64,000 nt of DNA, from assembly GCF_000974445.1 (NCBI RefSeq), contig NZ_BBOJ01000007.1:372001-436000 (forward strand), read 5' to 3'. The notes below the pieces were generated by a model. It was given only the letters and a program-made list of their open reading frames with translations, searched no databases and was not told the origin of the DNA. This DNA is from Lentzea aerocolonigenes. GTDB taxonomy: Bacteria; Actinomycetota; Actinomycetes; Mycobacteriales; Pseudonocardiaceae. Below are positions 26,306 through 33,529 of this stretch, piece after piece. Made by a program: the position numbers and the translations under genes. Every line of letters starts with the position of its first letter. The first letter of the stretch is position 1.

Positions 26306-27114
26306 TCGGCGCGGTCGGGCTCGTGCTGGCCAGGCCCGCGCGGCTGCTGGGCGTCGAGCCGTTCTTCATGGAGTTCATCGCGGGGATCGAGGAACGGCTC
26401 GCCGAACGCGACCTCTCGGTGCTGCTGCACGTGGTGGCTGACCACGAGGCCGAGATCGCCGCGTACCGCCGCTGGGCGGCGCGCGGCCTGGTCGACGCGA
26501 CCGTGGTGGTGAACCCGGTGGTGGACGACCCGCGCCCGGCCGTGGTGCGGGAACTGGGACTTCCCGCCGTCGTCGTCGGGGACGGCGGCGGGTTGCCCGA
26601 CGTCCGCACCGATCACCGCGGCCCGGTGCTGGAAGCCCTGGGTCACCTGCTGGACCTGGGCCACCGGCGGATCGCGAGGGTCACCGGGCCGTCCGCCCTG
26701 CAGCACACGCAGGCACGCACGGCCGCGTTGCTCTCGCGCTGCCCGGAGGCCGTGATCGTCGAGGGCGACTACTCCGAGGAGGCGGGCGCCAAGCTGACCA
26801 CCGCGCTGCTGAACCTCGCGGACCCGCCCACCGCGATCCTCTACGACAACGACGTGATGGCCGTGGCGGGTCTGGCCGCGGCCACGTCGTCCGGTGTGGC
26901 GGTGCCGTCGCAGCTCAGCCTCGTCGCGTGGGACGACTCGACGTTGTGCCGCTTGGCAACCCCTGCGCTGACGACGATGAGCGTGGACGTGCACCAGTTC
27001 GGTGTGCTGGTGGCGGAGTCGGTGCTGGAATGCGTCGACGGTCTTCCCGTGACGGTGCGCTGGTCTCCCGCCGCGCACTACGTTGCGCGCGGCACCACGG
27101 CAGCGGCCCCGTAG
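26302..27114 (+). CDS. LacI-like sugar-binding sensor without a DNA-binding domain
   Basis: A 270-residue protein that aligns by pattern with the effector domain of LacI/PurR regulators: it opens directly with IGAVGLVLARP (normally the text right after the hinge), and contains GLVDATVVV, VRTDHRGPVLEALGHLLDLGHRRIARVTGP, PTAILYDNDVMAVAGL and PSQLSLVAWDDSTLCRLATPALTT. The usual 55-60 residue helix-turn-helix and hinge are absent, and the upstream DNA is the coding end of the mannosidase (GTGA overlap), so there is no room for it. It may be a mannoside sensor or binding partner, or a decayed regulator that kept its ligand domain. Confidence 0.8.
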   Translation: MIGAVGLVLARPARLLGVEPFFMEFIAGIEERLAERDLSVLLHVVADHEAEIAAYRRWAARGLVDATVVVNPVVDDPRPAVVRELGLPAVVVGDGGGLPDVRTDHRGPVLEALGHLLDLGHRRIARVTGPSALQHTQARTAALLSRCPEAVIVEGDYSEEAGAKLTTALLNLADPPTAILYDNDVMAVAGLAAATSSGVAVPSQLSLVAWDDSTLCRLATPALTTMSVDVHQFGVLVAESVLECVDGLPVTVRWSPAAHYVARGTTAAAP

Positions 27115-27115
27115 C

Positions 27116-27949
27116 TCACTGCGATCCGGTTTCCACCAGCCTCGCGCTGATCGGTTCGAGCTCCGCGACCAACTCGTCGAGCTCGGCGGGAGTGAGCGCC
27201 TCGTACGGTGCCTCCGCGAGCTCGTCGGTGAGGGCTTCGATCCGTTGCTGGAGCTCACGACCGGCGTCGGTGAACCGGCCGTCCGCGTCGACGACCCCGC
27301 GCTTGCGCAGGCCCTCCATCACTTCGGCGAGCCGCTTCTTCGGCAGGTGGTGGATGCGCCCGAACGACTCCGGCGGGTGGATGCCCATGGCGATGGCGGA
27401 GAGCACGTGCGCCTCCGTGCCGCCGACGCGCGCGCCGACGAGAGCGGCGATGTGCCCGTCACCGCGGTGTTCGCGCAACATGGTCGCGGAGTGCCAGAGC
27501 CGGGCGACAGGATCGCTCGGCACCTCGACAGTGCGCATCCCCGCGTACATCACCCTGCCTTCCATGGGCGCGCTCGTCGCGGCCTTCGTCGTCAGGTCGG
27601 CGGCGCGCACCAGGCCAGGGGTGCCGGCGAGGTCGCCGAGGATGCGGCGCAGGGAGGCCGCGCTGCCCCGTTCCCGCGCGGCGACGGACGCCTCGGGCGG
27701 GATCGTCTCCCACGCGCTCGGGATGTGCCGCGCGGCCTCACCGTCGGCGAAGTTGTAGAACGCCGCGTGCACGACCTCCGCCGAGACCCGTCCCAGCGGT
27801 GCGGCGCGGCTCGCGAAGTACCCGTCCCAGTAGGTGCGGTGGCCGAGCGCGGCCAGTTCCTCGTTGCACTCGTCGGCGAAGAACGTGACCAGGCAGATCG
27901 GTTCCAGGAGCTCGTGCATGCGACGAGCGGTGCGAGACATGGCCTTCAT
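27116..27949 (-). CDS. SCO6745-family helical protein, possibly MarR-like
   Basis: A 277-residue soluble protein resembling the actinobacterial SCO6745 family. It opens RTARRMHELLEPICLVTFF, followed by YWDGYFASRAAPLGRVSAEVVHAAFYNF, a central helical region and a C-terminal winged-helix-like section (LPKKRLAEVMEGLRKRGVVDADGRFTDAGRELQQRIEAL, residues ~195-250). Start ATG at 27949 overlaps the stop of the methyltransferase (ATGA). Function is not established; a regulatory or ligand-binding role is likely from the wing-like segment. Confidence 0.7.
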   Translation of the reverse strand: MKAMSRTARRMHELLEPICLVTFFADECNEELAALGHRTYWDGYFASRAAPLGRVSAEVVHAAFYNFADGEAARHIPSAWETIPPEASVAARERGSAASLRRILGDLAGTPGLVRAADLTTKAATSAPMEGRVMYAGMRTVEVPSDPVARLWHSATMLREHRGDGHIAALVGARVGGTEAHVLSAIAMGIHPPESFGRIHHLPKKRLAEVMEGLRKRGVVDADGRFTDAGRELQQRIEALTDELAEAPYEALTPAELDELVAELEPISARLVETGSQ

Positions 27950-28689
27950 CGTGCCATCGGCTTGCGGGCGAGCAACGTGAACGTGTTCGGCAGCCTTCCC
28001 CGCCACGCCGCCGCGTCAAGGTCGCCCCACCGGAAGAACGGCTCCGCGTGCTCGGCCACGTGCCGCAGCTCCAGCCCGGCGCCGAGCACCGCGGTGACGA
28101 TCCCGGCCAGCGTCGCCTGGTACTCCACCGCGCCGCCTGCGGGAAAGGTGTCGTTGACGTGGGACCGCTCGAAGTACCCGCGGTCGGGGCGGATCCTGGG
28201 CTCGTCCTCGTCCCACGTCCACAGCGGCACCAAGGGGTGTGCCTCGAGCACGAACAGGTGCCCGCCCGGCCGCAGCAACCGTACGACGTCCTCGGCCCAG
28301 GAACCGAGGTCCGGCAACCAGATCAACGCGCCCTTGCCGGTGTAGACGAGATCGGCGCAGCCGTCCCGCAGCGGCGCTCCGGGCAGCTCCGCGATCACGT
28401 ACCGGCAGTTGACGCCCAGCTCGTCCGCTCTGAGTTGCGCGGCCTTGGCCGTGACGGAGCTGAAGTCGACGCCGACCACGGACCGGGCGCCCTCCGCGAC
28501 GAGTGCGAGGTCGTCCAGGCCGTGGCCGCTCTGCAGGTGCACCACGGCAGGCGACTCCGCCAGCAACGGCCGCAGCACCTCCAGCTCGACCGCGGCCAGG
28601 GACGAGGAGTTCCTGGCCTGGTCGAGAAGTTCCTGGTGTTCCTGGACGTACTTGTCCGACGCGGCTTCCCACGCGCTCCGGTTCCCCAT
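27946..28689 (-). CDS. Class I SAM-dependent methyltransferase
   Basis: A 247-residue cytosolic protein with a Rossmann-type methyltransferase core: a modified glycine motif VVHLQSGHGLDDLALVAEG (residues ~49-67, where the first glycine position is Gln-Ser), acidic motif VVGVDFS, YVIAELPGAPL and the post-III strand RLLRPGGHLFVLEAHPL. ATG at 28689 gives MGNRSAWEAASDKYVQEHQ, a usual family opening; a GTG 15 bases upstream is an alternative. It is coupled to the SCO6745-family gene. The substrate is unknown. Confidence 0.82.
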   Translation of the reverse strand: MGNRSAWEAASDKYVQEHQELLDQARNSSSLAAVELEVLRPLLAESPAVVHLQSGHGLDDLALVAEGARSVVGVDFSSVTAKAAQLRADELGVNCRYVIAELPGAPLRDGCADLVYTGKGALIWLPDLGSWAEDVVRLLRPGGHLFVLEAHPLVPLWTWDEDEPRIRPDRGYFERSHVNDTFPAGGAVEYQATLAGIVTAVLGAGLELRHVAEHAEPFFRWGDLDAAAWRGRLPNTFTLLARKPMAR

Positions 28690-28711
28690 GGTTCCACTGT
28701 GCACGAACCGA

Positions 28712-29365
28712 TCAGGCGGGCGCCACCGCTCGCCCGGTCTGCGGGGAGATCATGCCCGCGCACAGGCCGCGGCTCGCCAGCACCTGTGCGATGCGGGGAA
28801 TCGCGGTGAGCGTGTTGGCCGGGCCGTCGTGCATGAGGATCACCTGGCCGTTGGTGAGTCTGCCGTTCGCCTGCACGATCGCGTCGACGCTCGCGTTGTT
28901 CCAGTCCTGCGAGTCGACGTCCCAGAGGATCTGCCGCAGGCCGTACTGGGTCGCGACGGACTGCACCGTCGCGTTCGTCCCGCCGTACGGGGGACGGAAC
29001 AGCCTCGGCGTGCCACCACCGGCGGCGGAGATCGCCCGCTGGGTGCGGGAGATCTCCGAGTCGACCTGCGCCCTGGCCATCTGGTCCAGGTGCGGGTGGG
29101 TGTAGCTGTGGTTGCCGACCCACATGCCGGCGCTCACCTGCGCGCGGACCAGCGCGGGATTGGCCGCGGCTGCCTGGCCCACGTTGAACATGGTGGCGCG
29201 CAGGCCGTTCTGCCGCAGTGCGTTGAGCAGGCTCTGCGTCTTGGTCGTGGGGCCGTCGTCGAAGGTGAGCCCGACGTACCCGTTGCAGGCGGCGGCGTTC
29301 GCCTGGCCCGAGCCGACGACGCTCGCCGCGGCCAGCACGACGGCGGCGAGGAATCTGGTGTGCAC
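28712..29365 (-). CDS. Secreted polysaccharide deacetylase (CE4/NodB domain)
   Basis: A 217-residue exported enzyme: signal peptide of ~25 residues ending near ANAAA, then a single NodB domain. Motif 1 TFDDGP supplies the catalytic base and metal Asp; motif 2 HSYTHPHL supplies the two metal His; motif 3 RPPYG; motif 4 WDVDSQDW; motif 5 ILMHDGPANT. It should remove N- or O-acetyl groups from chitin oligomers, peptidoglycan or xylan; in this cell-wall-rich neighbourhood acetylxylan is possible. GTG start behind AAGGAGA. The 228 bp upstream have no gene and hold the TTCGA repeats listed separately. Confidence 0.93.
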   Translation of the reverse strand: MHTRFLAAVVLAAASVVGSGQANAAACNGYVGLTFDDGPTTKTQSLLNALRQNGLRATMFNVGQAAAANPALVRAQVSAGMWVGNHSYTHPHLDQMARAQVDSEISRTQRAISAAGGGTPRLFRPPYGGTNATVQSVATQYGLRQILWDVDSQDWNNASVDAIVQANGRLTNGQVILMHDGPANTLTAIPRIAQVLASRGLCAGMISPQTGRAVAPA

Positions 29366-29471
29366 GAGAGAGATCTCCTTCAATGCCTGTGCGCATTCAC
29401 GGAAAGGCGGCGGAGAACTGGCGTTTTCGGTCAGCCACAAGCACTTTAGCGCGCACGGCAAGGAGGGCGTG

Positions 29472-29519
29472 CATTCGATTGAATTCGACGGACGTTCGAC
29501 TGTTCGACTCGACCGAATG
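29472..29519. promoter_or_regulatory. Repeated TTCGA motifs upstream of the deacetylase gene
   Basis: Four TTCGA units start at 29474, 29484, 29495 and 29503, spaced about one helical turn, and are framed by CATTCG (29472) and CGAATG (29514-29519) as an outer inverted repeat. The cluster is 107-154 bp upstream of the GTG start in an AT-rich region. A regulator-binding site is the simplest reading. Confidence 0.35.
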
Positions 29520-29593
29520 TCCACATCGGACCACTCGGCACGTCCGGGGTGAACCGATTGACATCTTCACGAGTTTCGAACGCGTCGAACGCC

Positions 29594-30103
29594 TCAGCTG
29601 AGCAGCTCCACGACGTGCAGCACGTGGTCGCGCGCCCACGTCCGGTGCCAGCCGCCGTGCAACGTGACCAGGAGCTCCTCCCCCGACGTCACCGCGACCA
29701 CCTGACCGACCGGCCCGATCGTGCCGTACAGCCGGATCAGGTCACCCGGCGTGAGTTCGTCGGCCCGCTTGGTCCCGGTGTTGCGCGCGGACGAAGCCGG
29801 CCGCACGAGCACGGTGAACAGCCACCACGAGACGCCGCACACCGCGGGGGTCGTGATCACCAGGACACCCGCGACGACCGGCCTGCTGGTGACCACCACG
29901 GCCGCGCCGACCAACGACCACAGCAGTCCTGCGAACGCCGCGATGTGCGCCGAGCTCACCGGGTGGTGGCCGACCTGGAGCCATCCCGTCGTGCGCACCC
30001 AGCCCGCCTTGGTCAGCCCGCGCGGCGGCCTGCCGTCGCCGAGACCGGGCACCAGACCGGCGGCGGGCTTGCTGAACAGATCGATGCTGCTGTCAGTCGG
30101 CAC
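29594..30103 (-). CDS. Hypothetical membrane protein with C-terminal small beta domain
   Basis: A 169-residue protein of unknown function. Two hydrophobic segments (residues ~52-73, IAAFAGLLWSLVGAAVVVTS, and ~76-100, VAGVLVITTPAVCGVSWWLF) form a hairpin in the membrane; residues ~115-169 (LTPGDLIRLYGTIGPVGQVVAV then ELLVTLHGGWHRTWARDHVLHV) look like a small OB/SH3-like beta barrel outside. GTG start; its first 11 bases overlap the end of the nuclease-fold gene upstream, so the two are likely cotranscribed. Confidence 0.6.
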   Translation of the reverse strand: MPTDSSIDLFSKPAAGLVPGLGDGRPPRGLTKAGWVRTTGWLQVGHHPVSSAHIAAFAGLLWSLVGAAVVVTSRPVVAGVLVITTPAVCGVSWWLFTVLVRPASSARNTGTKRADELTPGDLIRLYGTIGPVGQVVAVTSGEELLVTLHGGWHRTWARDHVLHVVELLS

Positions 30104-30941
30104 GCCGCCACCTCAGCTGGTTCTTGCCGTTGCGGGCACAGACCATCTCCTCGCCGCTCGGAGACTTCTTCCGCGCACCTTCCTCGGAGCACCGCCGGCC
30201 CAGCAGGATGCCGGTCAGCGTCGTCTCGGACGTCGTCGTGGTGGTCTCCGGCTCCTCGGGCTCAGGCGATTCGGACGTTCCCGGCACGGGCGGGGTGGTC
30301 GTCGTCGTGGTCGGCGCCGGAGACGACGAGGTCGAGGACGGCGTGCTGGAGGTCGTCACCGCACCCGGAGCGCACCCGACCGACCACAGACCGCGATGTT
30401 GCTGGCGAGCCGCGGCTTCGACGGGCGCGAGCTCGTCACGGGCCGACAGGTCCGCCGGCACCACGCCGTCGCCCACCACGGTCTGCGCGTAGTCCGCCCC
30501 GTCCGGCAGCCGCACGTCGACCGCGATCCGATCGTCCCCGGACCCGGCGTCCTTCCTGACGGTGAGCCGCACGTTCTTGCCCAGCAACAGGTTCCGGGCG
30601 GCGGCGAGGGACTCCGACACCCAGCACTGCCCCGCGGGGCGCACCCCGGCGACCCGAGCGTGGAAGAAGAGTCCGGTGGCGGGCTCCACGCCTTCGAACC
30701 GATCCACATCGGACACGCTGTGGACCGTCACCTCGAAGGAGTCACCCCGGTGCAGGGCCTCCCGGGGCGCGACGTCCTTCGCCGGGACGTCGGCGTTCAT
30801 GAACCCGGCCGCACCCGTCGTGGCGAGCGCGGTCAGAACCCCGAGGCCCATGATCGTGAGCCTGGTGGGCTGGCTGGTGTGCCACCAGAAACGGCGGACG
30901 GCCCCCGGCCGCGTCGTGGTGGACTCTGATGTGCTCGGCAA
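30093..30941 (-). CDS. Membrane-anchored protein with degenerate SNase-like domain and Cys-containing tail
   Basis: A 282-residue protein. One N-terminal transmembrane segment (residues ~28-48) is followed by a staphylococcal-nuclease-like beta barrel (residues ~65-195), recognisable by ARVAGVRPAGQCWVSESLAAARNLLLGKNVRL and LPDGADYAQTVVGDGVV, then a long Thr/Ser/Pro linker and a terminal module GRRCSEEGARKKSPSGEEMVCARNGKNQLRW. The nuclease catalytic Glu after the PE motif is not present, so enzymatic activity is doubtful. The TTG start at 30941 is uncertain; ATG at 30851 would remove the cytoplasmic N terminus. It resembles the SNase-fold part of the protein at 39612. Confidence 0.55.
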   Translation of the reverse strand: MPSTSESTTTRPGAVRRFWWHTSQPTRLTIMGLGVLTALATTGAAGFMNADVPAKDVAPREALHRGDSFEVTVHSVSDVDRFEGVEPATGLFFHARVAGVRPAGQCWVSESLAAARNLLLGKNVRLTVRKDAGSGDDRIAVDVRLPDGADYAQTVVGDGVVPADLSARDELAPVEAAARQQHRGLWSVGCAPGAVTTSSTPSSTSSSPAPTTTTTTPPVPGTSESPEPEEPETTTTTSETTLTGILLGRRCSEEGARKKSPSGEEMVCARNGKNQLRWRRAD

Positions 30942-31062
30942 GGGCGGTTCCCGATCCGTGAGAGTCGTACGGTCTGGTATACGGGAGGTCCGCCGGAAAT
31001 GTTCAATCGATCAACCGCCTATGTTTCACAGAACGCCGTGTTATTGCTTCCGCACACGTTCG

Positions 31063-31094
31063 GAGAGCACCACCCGTGACCGGATGGTGCTCTC
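31063..31094 (-). terminator. Hairpin after the first DUF4394 gene
   Basis: GAGAGCACCA (31063-31072) and TGGTGCTCTC (31085-31094) form a perfect 10-bp stem with a 12-nt loop, 20 bp past the DUF4394 stop on the minus strand. Confidence 0.7.
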
Positions 31095-31113
31095 GTCCCC
31101 TGGAAGAGGAAAG

Positions 31114-31980
31114 TCAGTATCCGTTGAGCGAAACGGCCAGGTCGGCGATCGCCAGCGGGAACTGGCCGACGACGGTCGCCGCGCCGCTCAGCAGGTTCAC
31201 GGTGTACAACGACGCCGAGCCGTTCGGCGCGACCAGGGTCGCGAACCCCGCCGAGGAGACCGCTTTCCCACCGCTCAGCGTGCTGAAGATGTCGAAGCCC
31301 GCGTTGGCACCGGCGTCCACACCCAGCTTGCCGGTGGCGGCCAGCAGGCCGTTGTTCGCCGGTGACTGGACGAGCACCTCGTCGGTGGCCGTGCCGATGT
31401 CGAACAACGTGGTCGCGGTGCCGGGGTCGAGGTCGTTGTTCGTGTACGCGACCGCCGTGACACCCCTGGTCGGCCCGAGGGCGGGCGGGGTGGACAGGAA
31501 GGCGTCCTCGGTCGTGGTGTTGTCGCCGAGGTTGTGCCGGAGGTTCTGACCGGTGTCGCCGACCACCCGGAGCCGGTCGGCCGCCGGGTTGAAGTCCACC
31601 CCGAAGTTCGTGCCGTACAACGGGACGGTCAGCTGCGAGACCTTGGTGATGACCGGGTCGGGCTGCGACGGCGGGTTGGGCAGCTTGACGGAGTAGATGC
31701 CGCCCTTGTTGCCCACCAGGTACATCAACCCGTCCTGAACCCGGAAGTCCAGCCCGATCGCCGCCGTGTCACCGGAAAAACCCTGGATCTGTCGCACCCA
31801 GTCCAGCACCTGCGGCTTGTCCGTCGTGAACGTCACCATCAACGTGCCGTCCGCCGAAATTCCGAACGCTCGCAGTCCGGAAGGCTGAGCGACACTGCTC
31901 CCGCCGCTCGCCACGACGGCCGCGGCCATCGACACCACCACGGCCGCCGCAGCGACTCCCCGCTTGATCCGCGCCTTCAT
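31114..31980 (-). CDS. Secreted DUF4394 protein (copy A of a tandem pair)
   Basis: A 288-residue exported protein with a Sec signal of about 32 residues. The rest is a beta-propeller-like DUF4394 domain with recurring motifs: GLDFRVQDGLMYLVGNKGGIYSV, FGVDFNPAADRLRVVGDTGQNLR, AYTNNDLDPGTATTLFDIGTATDEVLVQSP and ISAD at the start. DUF4394 proteins have no known enzymatic role; a secreted ligand-binding or surface protein is likely. It is highly similar to the upstream neighbour at 32061, and the promoter region was duplicated too. Confidence 0.88.
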   Translation of the reverse strand: MKARIKRGVAAAAVVVSMAAAVVASGGSSVAQPSGLRAFGISADGTLMVTFTTDKPQVLDWVRQIQGFSGDTAAIGLDFRVQDGLMYLVGNKGGIYSVKLPNPPSQPDPVITKVSQLTVPLYGTNFGVDFNPAADRLRVVGDTGQNLRHNLGDNTTTEDAFLSTPPALGPTRGVTAVAYTNNDLDPGTATTLFDIGTATDEVLVQSPANNGLLAATGKLGVDAGANAGFDIFSTLSGGKAVSSAGFATLVAPNGSASLYTVNLLSGAATVVGQFPLAIADLAVSLNGY

Positions 31981-32032
31981 CAGCCCACTCCCCTGTGCGA
32001 AGAACCTTGCGGCACAAGCTATTCGACAGGTC

Positions 32033-32049
32033 TGGACATCTACTGGACG
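32033..32049. promoter_or_regulatory. 11-bp direct repeats upstream of DUF4394 copy A
   Basis: TGGACATCTAC (32033-32043) is followed at once by TGGACGC, repeating TGGAC at an 11-bp period. On the transcribed (minus) strand this reads GTCCA and is followed by a conserved AATAGCTTGTG element shared with copy B. The arrangement resembles OmpR/PhoB-type response-regulator boxes. Confidence 0.45.
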
Positions 32050-32060
32050 CGCGGGGAAGA

Positions 32061-32930
32061 TCAGCTCCCGGTCAGCGAGACGGCCAGGTCGGTGATCGCC
32101 AGCGGGAACTGCCCGATGCTGGTCGCCGTGCCGTTCAACAGGTTCACGCTGTACAACGACGACGAGCCGTTCGGTGCGACGAGAGTGGCGAACCCGGCCA
32201 CCGACACGGCCTTGCCACCGCTCAACGTGCTGTAGATGTCGAAGCCCGCGTTGGCACCGGCGTCCACGGTGAGGCTGCCGGTCGGCGCCAGAGTTCCGTT
32301 GTTGGCGGGCGACTGGATGAGCACCTGGTCGCTCGTGGTGCCGATGTCGAACAACGTGGTCGCCGTGCCGGGGTCGAGGTCGTTGTTCGTGTACGCCGCC
32401 GCGGTGACGCCCTTGGTCGATCCCGTCGTGGGCGGGGTGGAAAGAGCGGTGTCCGCGACGGTGGTGTGCGTGTTGAGGTCGTGGCGCAGGTTCTGGCCGT
32501 TGTCACCGACCACCCGGAGCCGGTCGGCCGCCGGGTTGAAGTCCACCCCGAAGTTCGTGCCCTGCAGCGAGACCGTCAGCTGCGAGACCTTGGTGACGAC
32601 CGGGTCCGGCTGTGACGGCAGGTTGGGCAGCCGAACGGAGTAGATGCCACCCTTGTTGCCCACCAGGTACATCAACCCGTCCTGAACCCGGAAGTCCAGC
32701 CCGATCGCCGCCGTGTCACCCGAGAAGCCCTGGATCTGTCTCACCCAGTCCAGCACCTGCGGCTTGTCCGTCGTGAACGTCGCCATCACCTTGCCGTCCG
32801 CCGAGATCCCGAACGCGCGCAGACCCGCGGCCGGAGCGGCGTGGCCCGCGGTGCTCCCCGCCAGCGTGGCGGCCACCACCGACGCGACCACCGCGGCCGC
32901 GGCGGCAACCCGCTTGGTTCGAACGTTCAT
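32061..32930 (-). CDS. Secreted DUF4394 protein (copy B of a tandem pair)
   Basis: A 289-residue exported protein, same architecture as copy A: Sec signal to about residue 33 (ending GHAAPA), then the DUF4394 domain with RAFGISADGKVMATFTTDKPQ, GFSGDTAAIGLDFRVQDG and GVDFNPAADRLRVVGDNGQNLRHD. Long stretches are identical to copy A and differences are scattered, mostly conservative, so both copies look functional. It is divergent from the small secreted gene at 33083, and the shared spacer holds four TGGAC repeats. Confidence 0.88.
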   Translation of the reverse strand: MNVRTKRVAAAAAVVASVVAATLAGSTAGHAAPAAGLRAFGISADGKVMATFTTDKPQVLDWVRQIQGFSGDTAAIGLDFRVQDGLMYLVGNKGGIYSVRLPNLPSQPDPVVTKVSQLTVSLQGTNFGVDFNPAADRLRVVGDNGQNLRHDLNTHTTVADTALSTPPTTGSTKGVTAAAYTNNDLDPGTATTLFDIGTTSDQVLIQSPANNGTLAPTGSLTVDAGANAGFDIYSTLSGGKAVSVAGFATLVAPNGSSSLYSVNLLNGTATSIGQFPLAITDLAVSLTGS

Positions 32931-32977
32931 CAGCCCTCATTCCCTGTGGAATCACCTTGCGACACAAGCTATTGGGC

Positions 32978-33013
32978 TGGACTGGACGTCGATTGGACGT
33001 CGGTTGGACGTGG
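32978..33013. promoter_or_regulatory. Array of TGGAC direct repeats (11-bp period) between DUF4394 copy B and the gene at 33083
   Basis: Four TGGAC units lie head to tail: TGGAC (32978), TGGACGTCGAT (32983-32993), TGGACGTCGGT (32994-33004) and TGGACGTGG (33005-33013). The exact 11-bp period places each on the same DNA face. The array precedes the conserved AATAGCTTGTG element of copy B on the minus strand, at the place expected for an activator overlapping the -35 region. Confidence 0.55.
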
Positions 33014-33082
33014 CGCGCCGGCCTCTTGCGGTCACCCGCGAGCAGGCACCACAGTGCAGGCACACGTACTCGAGGGGGCGCC

Positions 33083-33529
33083 ATGAAGGTCAGGGTGGCA
33101 GCGGTGGGCCTGGCGGCGGTCGTCGCGGGGATCTCGCTCACCACGGGCACCGCGACCGGCGCGACCGAGACGACGTGCTCGACGCCGGTGCTGACGTCCG
33201 CGCCGGTGCATCTCACAGATCCCGGCAGGTGGAGCTACACCTACCACGTCTCCTGGTGCGTGGAGGGCGGACGGATCACCGGCATCACCCAGCACATCGC
33301 CCACGAGGAGGACGGCAGCACGTGCGTCTGGGTGGCGAACCAGGAGGAGTCGAAGACACCTGTTCCGGACGGCAGCGGGGCCTGGGACTCGTTCAACATG
33401 GTCGAACTGTCCTGCAAGGACGGCGCCGGCAAGCCGGGCAGCGTGAACCCGTGGGGTGTCATCACCGTTCGGCCGGACGGCACCAGCACCGTGCTGCGCA
33501 AGGGAATCGGCGACCTCGTCGAGAACTAG
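33083..33529 (+). CDS. Small secreted protein of unknown function
   Basis: A 148-residue exported protein with a Sec signal of about 26 residues (VRVAAVGLAAVVAGISLTTGTATG). The mature part is beta-rich and polar, with three cysteines (TTCSTP, SWCVEG, STCVWV, plus LSCKDG) that could form two disulfides, and a C-terminal strand pair GVITVRPDGTSTVLRKGIG. No known domain was recognised. GGGGG at 33074-33078 may serve as the ribosome site. Its stop overlaps the convergent AfsR-like gene stop by four bases. Confidence 0.65.
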   Translation: MKVRVAAVGLAAVVAGISLTTGTATGATETTCSTPVLTSAPVHLTDPGRWSYTYHVSWCVEGGRITGITQHIAHEEDGSTCVWVANQEESKTPVPDGSGAWDSFNMVELSCKDGAGKPGSVNPWGVITVRPDGTSTVLRKGIGDLVEN

